Of a stretch of 64,000 nucleotides of DNA, positions 27,194 through 35,062 are shown in pieces. Origin of the DNA: an uncultured Bacteroides sp. (lineage in GTDB: Bacteria > Bacteroidota > Bacteroidia > Bacteroidales > Bacteroidaceae). The DNA is taken from positions 1,674,001 to 1,738,000 of the forward strand of contig NZ_OY782855.1 in NCBI RefSeq assembly GCF_963678425.1, read 5' to 3'. A program made the position numbers and the translations under genes. The notes below the pieces were generated by a model. That model was not told where the DNA came from. It did no database searches and saw only the letters and a list, made by a program, of their open reading frames with translations. The first letter of the stretch is position 1, and every line of letters starts with the position of its first letter.

Positions 27194-27213
27194 AATAATA
27201 TAAGTTTAAATAA

Positions 27214-27726
27214 CTAATTATACATAAATACTGCTTCATACGTTCCCGTATAAAAACCGGCTGGGCTACTCGACCAGTTACCTACATACAGGGTTGCACC
27301 AACATTCATTTCAGTACGACCATTAGACTTACTGATTGTTTTCCCACCTATAGGAACATCCGATGTAAAGTGATCTACTGTTAGTGTATAGCTTCCATTC
27401 TCAAGGCGAAGTTCTACCGGAGACTGAGGAAGAGTTAAGGTAACAAGAGTGCCAAGACTTCCGGTTATTAAAAACTTGCCTGCGCCAAACGCCCCTTCAA
27501 CAAGTCGAATTGATCCGGTAGCAGTCCGTTCTCCCTGAGGAGACAGTTGAATAGTACCTCCTCCCATATCAGAAGTAAATTTACCAAAACCCATTTGTTC
27601 AGTTTCTACCACTATTAGTGGAGCTACTATTTCAGTTTTTATTCTTCCTGTAACACCGACTTGAGCAAATAAGGGAAAAGTAAGAATGCCTAAAAAAAAT
27701 AATATTCCATATTTTAAAATATTCAT
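27214..27726 (-). CDS. DUF4402 pilin-like subunit
   Basis: A 170-residue exported protein with a 21-residue signal peptide (LFAQ). The mature start VGVTGRIKTEIVAPLIVVE is an alternating hydrophobic strand like a donor strand. The core MGFGKFTSDMGGGTIQLSPQGERTATGSI and the last residues GFYTGTYEAVFMYN follow DUF4402; Gly157 is 14 residues from the end and Tyr169 is penultimate, the beta-zipper pattern of chaperone-usher pilins. It ends 21 bases before the chaperone. It is separated from the preceding subunit gene by a strong hairpin at 27744-27790, so its dose may differ from the upstream subunits. Confidence 0.82.
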   Translation of the reverse strand: MNILKYGILFFLGILTFPLFAQVGVTGRIKTEIVAPLIVVETEQMGFGKFTSDMGGGTIQLSPQGERTATGSIRLVEGAFGAGKFLITGSLGTLVTLTLPQSPVELRLENGSYTLTVDHFTSDVPIGGKTISKSNGRTEMNVGATLYVGNWSSSPAGFYTGTYEAVFMYN

Positions 27727-27743
27727 GATATTCCATTTTTAAG

Positions 27744-27790
27744 AAAAGAATCCATACCAGCATTTTAATGCATGGTATGAAGATTCTTTT
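27744..27790 (-). promoter_or_regulatory. Intercistronic hairpin between two pilin-like genes
   Basis: AAAAGAATCCATACCAGCATT pairs with AATGCATGGTATGAAGATTCTTTT apart from a small asymmetric bulge, loop of about 3 bases. It lies between the subunit genes at 27825-28382 and 27214-27726. No T-run follows on the minus strand, so it is more like an mRNA-processing or stability element than a full terminator. Confidence 0.6.
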
Positions 27791-27824
27791 CAGTTGTCTG
27801 GTTAGGTAATTGGATAAGCAGTAA

Positions 27825-28382
27825 TTAGTTATACGCTACCGTAACACTAAAAGTCCCATTGTAAATGCCTTCAGCCTGAGAAGCACCAACTGCCAATGTT
27901 CCCCCTACGGTAAATGTATCAGTCCCATTTGTTGCATCAAGAACACCTGTTAATTTATCACCGGATACTGAAGAAGCCGGAAGTGCTGTTAATGAACCAA
28001 CAGTCATCGTTTCTGTTCCTCCTTCACGGGTAATAGTAATATCTGTTGCTGGAAGTGTGATGGCATAGGTTGCCCCTTTTTTACCAGTTATTCCAAAAGA
28101 AGAATTACTGGAAGGAGATGTAGTTACCACCGTCACGCCACCACTTGCTGTGCGAACATTGGATGTTGAAAGGATACAACTACCTGCAGTAGCAGAAATA
28201 GTCATAGCACCAAAGTTCAAAGTGGGACCACCAGCTAAACCTGAATTATCAACAATCGTAAGCGGTGCAACAATCTCAGCAGATGCTTTACTTGTCAATG
28301 TACCAGAAGCTTGTGCCATAATGCTATTTGGCAACGCTAAAGCTGTTGCTATAGCAAAAAGAAATACAATTTTATTTTTCAT
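27825..28382 (-). CDS. DUF4402 pilin-like subunit
   Basis: A 185-residue exported protein with a signal peptide to about residue 23 (SIMAQ). The mature N-terminus GTLTSKASAEIVAPLTIVD is donor-strand-like; the core is Gly/Ser/Thr-rich beta structure, and the end GIYNGTFSVTVAYN has Gly172 at -14 and penultimate Tyr184. Low in charged residues, as in fibre-forming pilins. Its stop lies 98 bases before the next subunit gene across a hairpin, and its start lies 8 bases after the preceding subunit gene stop, so it and the 28391 gene are coupled and are candidates for the major pilins. Confidence 0.82.
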   Translation of the reverse strand: MKNKIVFLFAIATALALPNSIMAQASGTLTSKASAEIVAPLTIVDNSGLAGGPTLNFGAMTISATAGSCILSTSNVRTASGGVTVVTTSPSSNSSFGITGKKGATYAITLPATDITITREGGTETMTVGSLTALPASSVSGDKLTGVLDATNGTDTFTVGGTLAVGASQAEGIYNGTFSVTVAYN

Positions 28383-28390
28383 ATTCCTAA

Positions 28391-28912
28391 TTAATTATAT
28401 GCTACTGTTACATTAAAATTACCCTGATAAAGGCCAGTCTCTTGTCCAGCATCAACTGTCAATGTTCCTCCAACACTAATAACATCTTTCCCAGTACCAT
28501 CAAGTGTTCCGGTTGTACCATTGGCAGATGCAGATGCAGCTTTAGCTACTGGAGCTATCGACATTGTCTTAGTACCATTTGACACTGTAAAAGAAGCAGG
28601 TAATGTAATAGAATACCCTACTGCTGGAGCTCCACTAACATTATAAGATGCACAATGAGATGCAGGATTCGCGGTTGAAAGGCTCACTCCACTTGTTGAA
28701 GTTCTGGTTCCATCAGTAGCTAAAACACAGGTTCCACCTGTAGCTGTTAATGCACTCATTGTTCCAAAATGCAAAGACTGTGTTTCGACCAAAGTCAATG
28801 GAGTAACAATATTAGCTGCTGCATCTGTGTTCTCCGTTGCTTGTGCCATCATGCGACTTGGCATAGCAGCTATAGCTGCAATTGCCACAATTGATAAAAT
28901 AATTTTCTTCAT
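28391..28912 (-). CDS. DUF4402 pilin-like subunit
   Basis: A 173-residue exported protein with a signal peptide to about residue 24 (RMMAQ). The N-terminal donor-like strand is AAANIVTPLTLVE; the core has LHFGTMSALTATGGTCVLATDGTRTSTSGV with a cysteine pair (near 64 and 87) that could form a disulphide, as in many pilins. The end GLYQGNFNVTVAYN has Gly160 at -14 and penultimate Tyr172. It follows the SBBP propeller gene by 76 AT-rich bases with no TAnnTTTG element, so it may be expressed by read-through. Confidence 0.83.
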   Translation of the reverse strand: MKKIILSIVAIAAIAAMPSRMMAQATENTDAAANIVTPLTLVETQSLHFGTMSALTATGGTCVLATDGTRTSTSGVSLSTANPASHCASYNVSGAPAVGYSITLPASFTVSNGTKTMSIAPVAKAASASANGTTGTLDGTGKDVISVGGTLTVDAGQETGLYQGNFNVTVAYN

Positions 28913-28988
28913 AATAAAATTAATAAATTAAATAAAAATTAATAAAAAATATATATTTGGTTATTTATATTTTATGTAACAATACTTT

Positions 28989-31900
28989 TTACAAACGAAC
29001 TACTTTGTATTCCTTTTTTATTGTTGGCGAACTAAGTGTAACAATATACACACCACGTTTAGAAATAATCTGGGAATATTTTTCACCTCCGGTTAGATTC
29101 ATCTGACTTACTATACGTCCGCTGGTATCTGATATTAAAGTATTGTAATTACCTTCAAGTCCAAGTAAATCAATCACTAGATTACCTGAAGACATATAAA
29201 CTTTTGCACATATGTCTGTAAGAATATCGGTTGTTTTAGAATTGAGATACAATACAAAACGGGATACATTATTATCTGTAGTGGCCGTAAATGAATATTC
29301 TCTTGAAGAAGTAATATCTGTTACAGTACCAGTAAGACAATCTTTGAGAATTATATTGTTAATTCCTCTTTCTGTATTAGAACATTTAAGAGTATAAGAA
29401 CCGGCATTTCCTGCTTTAAACTGTATAGGAAGCTCACGGGAACCTATACTATCTGCTAGATGGCAAGTAGAATAATTCCCGTCATTAGCTGTCAAATAAA
29501 GACTTGGTGCGGTTTTAACCGGACTAAACAGTTTTATAGCCCCTCCCTCATCGAAAACCTTATCAAAGGTATAAAGCACTTCATCACTTCCCAAGCCAGC
29601 TGCAGAAGTAACACTGAGGCTCAACTTAGGTTCTGTAATTTTAAATCCTTTTGTCCAAATGCTTGCTCCAAAGTTTGTCCTGGAAGCATTGTTAATGCTA
29701 AACATTCCTGCTGAAGCTGCGCGTACAAAAAAACCTTGCATTGGAGCAATGTAACGTGTCACATTATTTGTACCGTCATCTGAGGAATAAGCTGAATTAT
29801 AAACTCCATAATTATTTGCTGTAGAGCTCCAAACCCAAATATCATAACCTCCCCCATTGTTATAAAGTATATCACGGGTAAAACCTGCTTCTGTTTTCCA
29901 GTCAATACTACTAGGATAAGGATTGCCCAACAAATTAAATCCATTGTATTTGCCTAAAGCACTTGCAGTAATCTCATTTACAATAGTTCCATTTCCTAGA
30001 TTACCTATAAACGTTTTAGTTGGATTTGTTTCCTGCACAGCGTATAAATATCCTCTTCCAGATACAAAAGAACTCTGCGGATGAACGCTAGGCCAGGTAG
30101 GCGTAACTGTTGTGTTAAGATTATAGATCCAGCACGACGTAGGTTCATTCCACACATATAAATCATACCCTGTTCCATCGCCGTAAGTTCCAGCTGGTTT
30201 CCAAGCCCCAGTAATATTCTGTCCTATAACCGGGGATGAAAGAAAATGCCATGAGGCAGCTGCTCCGTCAATATAACGTTTCACGGTGGCAGGCACATTA
30301 TCAGATGTATGGATTAAGGAACCGGTACCGGCAGATGTTGAATTAATAATCAAACCTGAACTTCCTGCATTATTAATGAGTCCGCCAACGGTTAACGTTG
30401 CTGTTGGTTGAATAGTAACTGAAGCATTATTGGGGAAAATCTCCAGATTAAGAGCTTCCGCATTTACTCCTGCCCCAATATTGGCATTTGCTTCTATGGT
30501 TGTATAATCACCGGCAACAGAAATATTATTTTGATACCAATTAGAAGCTGAGGTCCATTCTCCGGGCAAAATAAAACGAACAGCTTGTTCATATGCCCCC
30601 TTATTTACTAATGCACTTACCCTGCGCGTACATCCTGCTATATCTTTCGTTAATGATATTTTCGAGTTGTCACCGGAATTGCAGGCGGCAGACATTTTTT
30701 GCAAATAATAATTTGTACTGCTTGTAAACAAAGGATCTAAAGCTATATGATTTGTATTATTATCCGACAGATTCTTATTCGTAGCCTCCGCATTATTGTT
30801 CCATATAATATTATTATATAGATTGATCGTGTATCCCGACAATTCATGTACAGTAACCGTAGAAGCATATCCGGAATTTATTATTGTATTTCCTGCTACA
30901 GTAAAACTCTGTGATGTGCTTGCTGCACCATTTACAGTGTAAGCGGATATATAGAAGCCCGGATTAGGTGTCAATATTAGACTTAACTCACTACCTACAT
31001 CAACCAAGTCTCCTGTTGTAAGAACCGTATTTCCATTTTCCACCATTAATATTCCATTATCCGGTGTATTAAATGTTACAATACATTTAGTTGTAAACGT
31101 AACCTCTTTACCATAAACAGTACCATAAATATTTGTTGCATAAGCCCGCGCATAGTAAGTTTTACCCGGAGCTAAGCCTGTAATGGAGCAAGTGAAAGCC
31201 CCCTTAGCTGAAGGTGCACCCTTGTCTACCTTACTATCTGAAGTTGTGGGCATACCAGTAGTATTCCAACATATTCCATAAGCTGTAGCATCAGGATCAC
31301 CAAAAAAAGAGATTGTTCCATTGGCTGTAGCAGTGGATATTCCAATATCACTAGTAGCCAGAGTTTTTACTATAGGGAAATACTGGAACATATTCACAAA
31401 AGCATCATCTCCACTGGTATAAGCCCTTGTAGGCGATCCCCATGTAGCATTGCTTTTTCCACAAATGTATACATAATCTTTAGCTGCAATGCTATAGGCA
31501 TAGTCATTGCCGCTTCCTCCCTGAAAAGTATTCCATAAAAGATCTCCATCTGTACTAAATTGGGCAACAAAAGCATCATTACCACTTGTATAAGCCCGTA
31601 TAGGCAATCCCCATGTAGAATCACTATATCCACAAACAAATACACTCCCATTTTCATCTACTGCTATACCTTTAGTATAATCAATGCCACTTCCTCCCAT
31701 AAAAGTATTCCAAATTAAGGAACCCGAGGAACTTAGTTTGGCTACAAATGCATCTTCACCACCACCAGCATATGCCTGCACAGATGTCCCCCAGATAGCA
31801 TTACTGTACCCACTAACATACACATTATCATTTGTATCAATTGCTATACCTGTAGAATAATCTTGACCATTTCCTCCCAGGAAAGTATTCCACACTAAAG

Positions 31901-33272
31901 TACCGGCAGAACTAAGTTTAGCTACAAATGCATCTTGGCTATTCCCTGAGTATGCCCGTACTGGTGAACCCCAAGAAGAAGATGCTAAAGAATAAATAGT
32001 ATGCCCACAAACATAAACATTACCGCTACCATCAACTGATATACCTGTAGAAGTATCAGAAGCACCGCCACCCAAAAAGGTATTCCATGTTTGAACTCCA
32101 TTCTCATTTAGTTTAATAACAAAACAATCAGCCTTGCTGACATATGAACGTATTGGTACCCCAAAAGAAGCATTAACATTACCGCAAACATATGCATTAT
32201 TATTATCAACGGCTATACCCGCAACAGAAAAATTAGAACCACTAAGACCTTGAAAAGTATTCCAGATCAATGTTCCTGTAGAACTAAGTTTAGCAACAAA
32301 TACATTTACATTTGTCGTAACAGGAGCCTGTACCGGTACTCCCCAAGAGTTCCAGCCAACTCCGCAAACATACACATTACCACTTGCATCAACTGCTATA
32401 CCTGAAGAATCATCATTGCTAATTCCTCCCAAAAATGTATTCCAAATTAACGCACCAGTTGAACTCAGTTTAGCTACAAACGCATCAGAACCTCCACTAT
32501 ACGCCCGCAGTGGTGAGCCCCAGCTAGCAGTGCTGCTACCACAAACATACACATTGCCACTTGCATCAACAGTTACACCTGTAGAAGTATCAGTACCAGT
32601 GCCACCCAAAAAAGTATTCCAGGAGAGAGTTGGATCAATAACCACAGGAATACCTTTGGTATATTTACCAAGAGTAAACCCTACTTCTTGCTTATCATAC
32701 AATTTATAAACTATACTTACAAAATGTCTTTCCCCGTGAATTACCTGCCAAGCCACAGGAGCGCTCTCGTTCATCATACCATTTTGATACGATATTACCA
32801 GGTTTCCTTTCTTATCTAATGTTAAAGGGCGATTGTAACCCAATCTAATATTTCCGACATTTATGTTTCCTGTTTTATTGGGATTCAGGTGGTAGGTCGT
32901 TTCATAAATTCCATTACCCGAAGCTTCATATTCTAAAGAAACGTTGTCCCAAATATTTGTATAGGTCACTTTTCCAAGCGATACACTCTTTTGTGAAGTT
33001 GGATCATTAGTTGCAAAAGATCCAACCTCTGTATTTTCGGCTTTTGGAGTTACAACATTCGCATGAAGAAAACTCACCTTTAGCGCATGGCTCGTAGAAG
33101 CCACCATTACCCCCTTATTATTGAATATCAGTGCATGCCCCGAAGAAGTGAACTGCAGATCTTTGGTTACACCAGTACCTGACAGATTTAGACCAACTAA
33201 AGGCAGCACATCTGCATAAGCTTGTGATGCTATAGCAATGCACAAGCCAACTATTAATATTATTTTTTTCAT
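28989..33272 (-). CDS. Secreted SBBP beta-propeller protein with T9SS C-terminal domain
   Basis: A 1427-residue surface protein. Signal peptide 1-20 (QAYA); an N-terminal domain about 25-215 of the type that usually precedes SBBP repeats (DKKGNLVISYQNGMMNESAPVAWQ, VVIDPTLSWNTFLGG); seven SBBP repeats about 216-635, each with WNTF.GG, G.AVD..GNVYVCG and DAFVAKLS; a fibronectin-like domain about 636-720 (PGKTYYARAYATNIYG); an InlB B-repeat-like segment about 725-790; a beta-helix-like stretch; and a final 75-residue domain (GNLVIDLLGLEGNYNTLISDTSGRIV, RGVYIVTLS) of type IX secretion sorting type. Probably a cell-surface adhesin or binding protein. It shares strand and close spacing with the pilus genes. 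Confidence 0.8.
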   Translation of the reverse strand: MKKIILIVGLCIAIASQAYADVLPLVGLNLSGTGVTKDLQFTSSGHALIFNNKGVMVASTSHALKVSFLHANVVTPKAENTEVGSFATNDPTSQKSVSLGKVTYTNIWDNVSLEYEASGNGIYETTYHLNPNKTGNINVGNIRLGYNRPLTLDKKGNLVISYQNGMMNESAPVAWQVIHGERHFVSIVYKLYDKQEVGFTLGKYTKGIPVVIDPTLSWNTFLGGTGTDTSTGVTVDASGNVYVCGSSTASWGSPLRAYSGGSDAFVAKLSSTGALIWNTFLGGISNDDSSGIAVDASGNVYVCGVGWNSWGVPVQAPVTTNVNVFVAKLSSTGTLIWNTFQGLSGSNFSVAGIAVDNNNAYVCGNVNASFGVPIRSYVSKADCFVIKLNENGVQTWNTFLGGGASDTSTGISVDGSGNVYVCGHTIYSLASSSWGSPVRAYSGNSQDAFVAKLSSAGTLVWNTFLGGNGQDYSTGIAIDTNDNVYVSGYSNAIWGTSVQAYAGGGEDAFVAKLSSSGSLIWNTFMGGSGIDYTKGIAVDENGSVFVCGYSDSTWGLPIRAYTSGNDAFVAQFSTDGDLLWNTFQGGSGNDYAYSIAAKDYVYICGKSNATWGSPTRAYTSGDDAFVNMFQYFPIVKTLATSDIGISTATANGTISFFGDPDATAYGICWNTTGMPTTSDSKVDKGAPSAKGAFTCSITGLAPGKTYYARAYATNIYGTVYGKEVTFTTKCIVTFNTPDNGILMVENGNTVLTTGDLVDVGSELSLILTPNPGFYISAYTVNGAASTSQSFTVAGNTIINSGYASTVTVHELSGYTINLYNNIIWNNNAEATNKNLSDNNTNHIALDPLFTSSTNYYLQKMSAACNSGDNSKISLTKDIAGCTRRVSALVNKGAYEQAVRFILPGEWTSASNWYQNNISVAGDYTTIEANANIGAGVNAEALNLEIFPNNASVTIQPTATLTVGGLINNAGSSGLIINSTSAGTGSLIHTSDNVPATVKRYIDGAAASWHFLSSPVIGQNITGAWKPAGTYGDGTGYDLYVWNEPTSCWIYNLNTTVTPTWPSVHPQSSFVSGRGYLYAVQETNPTKTFIGNLGNGTIVNEITASALGKYNGFNLLGNPYPSSIDWKTEAGFTRDILYNNGGGYDIWVWSSTANNYGVYNSAYSSDDGTNNVTRYIAPMQGFFVRAASAGMFSINNASRTNFGASIWTKGFKITEPKLSLSVTSAAGLGSDEVLYTFDKVFDEGGAIKLFSPVKTAPSLYLTANDGNYSTCHLADSIGSRELPIQFKAGNAGSYTLKCSNTERGINNIILKDCLTGTVTDITSSREYSFTATTDNNVSRFVLYLNSKTTDILTDICAKVYMSSGNLVIDLLGLEGNYNTLISDTSGRIVSQMNLTGGEKYSQIISKRGVYIVTLSSPTIKKEYKVVRL
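31382..32627 (-). repeat. Seven in-frame SBBP repeats
   Basis: Seven copies of a roughly 53-62-codon unit are seen in the propeller gene, recognisable by WNTF, NVYVCG and DAFVAKLS codons. Seven matches one complete seven-bladed propeller. Confidence 0.75.
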
Positions 33273-33377
33273 ACTATTGGTGAATTAAAAAAAGAAAAAT
33301 AGTAATTCATCGTATTTTCACTTTTTCCAAATAGAAGTATTCTATTTTTTGTTTTTAATTAGCTTAATCTCAATCTA

Positions 33378-34757
33378 TCACGGAACAATTATCGGACGAA
33401 AACCGTAACCGCCATTAGCAGCAGTCGGTTGACCTGCATTATGAAAAACGACAGAACAAGGCGTAGTAGATTCCCAGCTGCCACCAAGAACAACGCGGTT
33501 AGCTCCAGACAAAGGGCCTGTAGGATCAGTAGCAGAAGAAGGGTAAGTGCTACTATCCCAATCACGAGACCATTCATAAGCATTACCGCACATATCATAC
33601 ACATTTATGCCATTTCCAAGTTTAATAGCAACAGGCTTAGTGCTCCCTCCTGAGTTGGAAGAAAACCAATCTACATCATTAGCAGTAGCACTACCGGCAT
33701 ACGTAGTATTACTATATCCTATATTTGTCTTTCTTGCCGCATATTCCCACTGAGCACGAGTAGGCAAAGTTCCTCCTAGCCATATACTATAAGCCAAAGA
33801 ACCATACCAGTTTACCCACACCATTGGAAAATTCTCTTTACCACTGACAGAAGCCCAGTTACCATCCACGTAGTTTAACCCCCAATCAGTACTTGTTCCG
33901 GAGGACGTAGCAAAAATAGGATATGTAGCAGCTGTAAAATGACAAGCTGTAGCCGATTCAGTTGTAAATGTATAAGTAGGAGTTGATCCGAAACCTAAAG
34001 CTGCTGCAAATACAGCATATTGAGCATTTGTGGTTTCCGTTTGCGCTATGCTGTATTCCGAGAGAGTTACATTGGTAGCAGCACCATCAGTAAGATCTCC
34101 TGCAGCAAAGGACCCAGCCGGTATCTTTATAAACACAGGTGCATTGGTATTAGAAGTAATGGTATTATTCACCAAGGTTCCGTTAGCTCCAGCCACACCG
34201 TACCCATCGCTTGCCATATTAAATGCAACCACGCTATTAATCAACGTTCCACCGTTTTGCAAATAGGCACCTCCGCCCCGGCTGGGCGTAGTAATATTAG
34301 TATTCCATGCCTGATTACCTTTTATAATGCAGCTTTGCACCGTTCCACCGTCTATTAACACACCTGCGCCATTACCCGTGGTTTTCCCATTGCGAATAAT
34401 AAAGCCATCAAGTGTGCCTCGTACAGTAGCAACTCTATGAGAAGCACTTCCATCTAAAATAGTCAAGGTTTTGTTCATTCCGGGATAAACGCGATCTGAA
34501 TTTGTTTTGGAATTAGAAGGAAAGCCTCCTATAACAACAACTCCTACAGGAACAATAAGCTCAGATTCAGCATACGTTCCGGCAGCTACCCAAACAATAT
34601 CTCCACTTACAGCTACCGATAGCGCTGTTGTAAGTGTTGTGTAATTAGTAAAGCCGGAAGGTACATTTGTAAACCCAACACTACGATACACAGCATTTGC
34701 TTCTTCACTGATAAGTAGCAAAATGATAGATAATAATAAGTACACTGTTTTTCTCAT
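33378..34757 (-). CDS. Beta-helix plus formylglycine-generating-enzyme-fold surface protein
   Basis: An exported protein of about 459 residues; the frame is open further upstream to 34829, but the Met at 34757 begins a clear signal peptide (RKTVYLLLSIILLLISEEANA) and a TATCTTTG element lies at 34827-34834. The first half is a right-handed beta-helix (GTLDGFIIRNGKTTGNGAGVLIDGG, LVNNTITSN). The second half has the FGE/SUMF1 C-type lectin-like fold: IPAGSFAAGD, QTETTNAQYAVF, PMVWVNWYGSLAY, LPTRAQWEYAAR, DMCGNAYEWSRDW, VLGGSWES and GYGFRPI. The segment that carries active-site cysteines in true FGEs is not preserved as such, so it is more likely a binding module than an enzyme. First gene of the minus-strand run leading to the pilus genes. 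Confidence 0.72.
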   Translation of the reverse strand: MRKTVYLLLSIILLLISEEANAVYRSVGFTNVPSGFTNYTTLTTALSVAVSGDIVWVAAGTYAESELIVPVGVVVIGGFPSNSKTNSDRVYPGMNKTLTILDGSASHRVATVRGTLDGFIIRNGKTTGNGAGVLIDGGTVQSCIIKGNQAWNTNITTPSRGGGAYLQNGGTLINSVVAFNMASDGYGVAGANGTLVNNTITSNTNAPVFIKIPAGSFAAGDLTDGAATNVTLSEYSIAQTETTNAQYAVFAAALGFGSTPTYTFTTESATACHFTAATYPIFATSSGTSTDWGLNYVDGNWASVSGKENFPMVWVNWYGSLAYSIWLGGTLPTRAQWEYAARKTNIGYSNTTYAGSATANDVDWFSSNSGGSTKPVAIKLGNGINVYDMCGNAYEWSRDWDSSTYPSSATDPTGPLSGANRVVLGGSWESTTPCSVVFHNAGQPTAANGGYGFRPIIVP

Positions 34758-34826
34758 AAGAATATATTTGATGCCATATATTAAAAAAAGAACCATTTCC
34801 CAGATCCTCCCTCTTTTAATCTGTTG

Positions 34827-34834
34827 CAAAGATA
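34827..34834 (-). promoter_or_regulatory. -7 element before the beta-helix/FGE-fold gene
   Basis: TATCTTTG on the minus strand. It supports the start at 34757, since the longer frame would begin at or before the transcription start. Candidate promoter of the whole pilus locus. Confidence 0.5.
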
Positions 34835-35005
34835 GATGTAATAAGAAACATCTATTTTATACAAAAAATACTATAATTTATATATTTCTGCCAGGACCAT
34901 TTTTTACATGAATAAATAATTAAATTGAATCCAATAAAGACAAACGTCAATTATTATAAAAGTTAAAGAATAATAAGTTGTAATCATACAATCATCTTAA
35001 AACAT

Positions 35006-35013
35006 TAACTTTG
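35006..35013 (+). promoter_or_regulatory. -7 element before the STN-DUF3575 gene
   Basis: TAACTTTG, 50 bases before the ATG at 35063 in the divergent intergenic region. No clear -33 partner at the usual spacing. Confidence 0.45.
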
Positions 35014-35062
35014 CAAAAAATACTTTTTACTTTAAATATCCAGTCAAGAACAACTTATCTTC

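Noticed and set aside
33378..34757. Diversity-generating retroelement target, suggested by the C-type-lectin-like FGE fold
   Set aside because: No reverse transcriptase, accessory gene or template repeat was found in the window.
34830..35062. Invertible promoter (phase variation) between the divergent pilus and DUF3575 genes
   Set aside because: Only a short direct repeat (CAAAAAATACT) was seen; no inverted repeats of the length used by Bacteroides invertases and no recombinase gene nearby.
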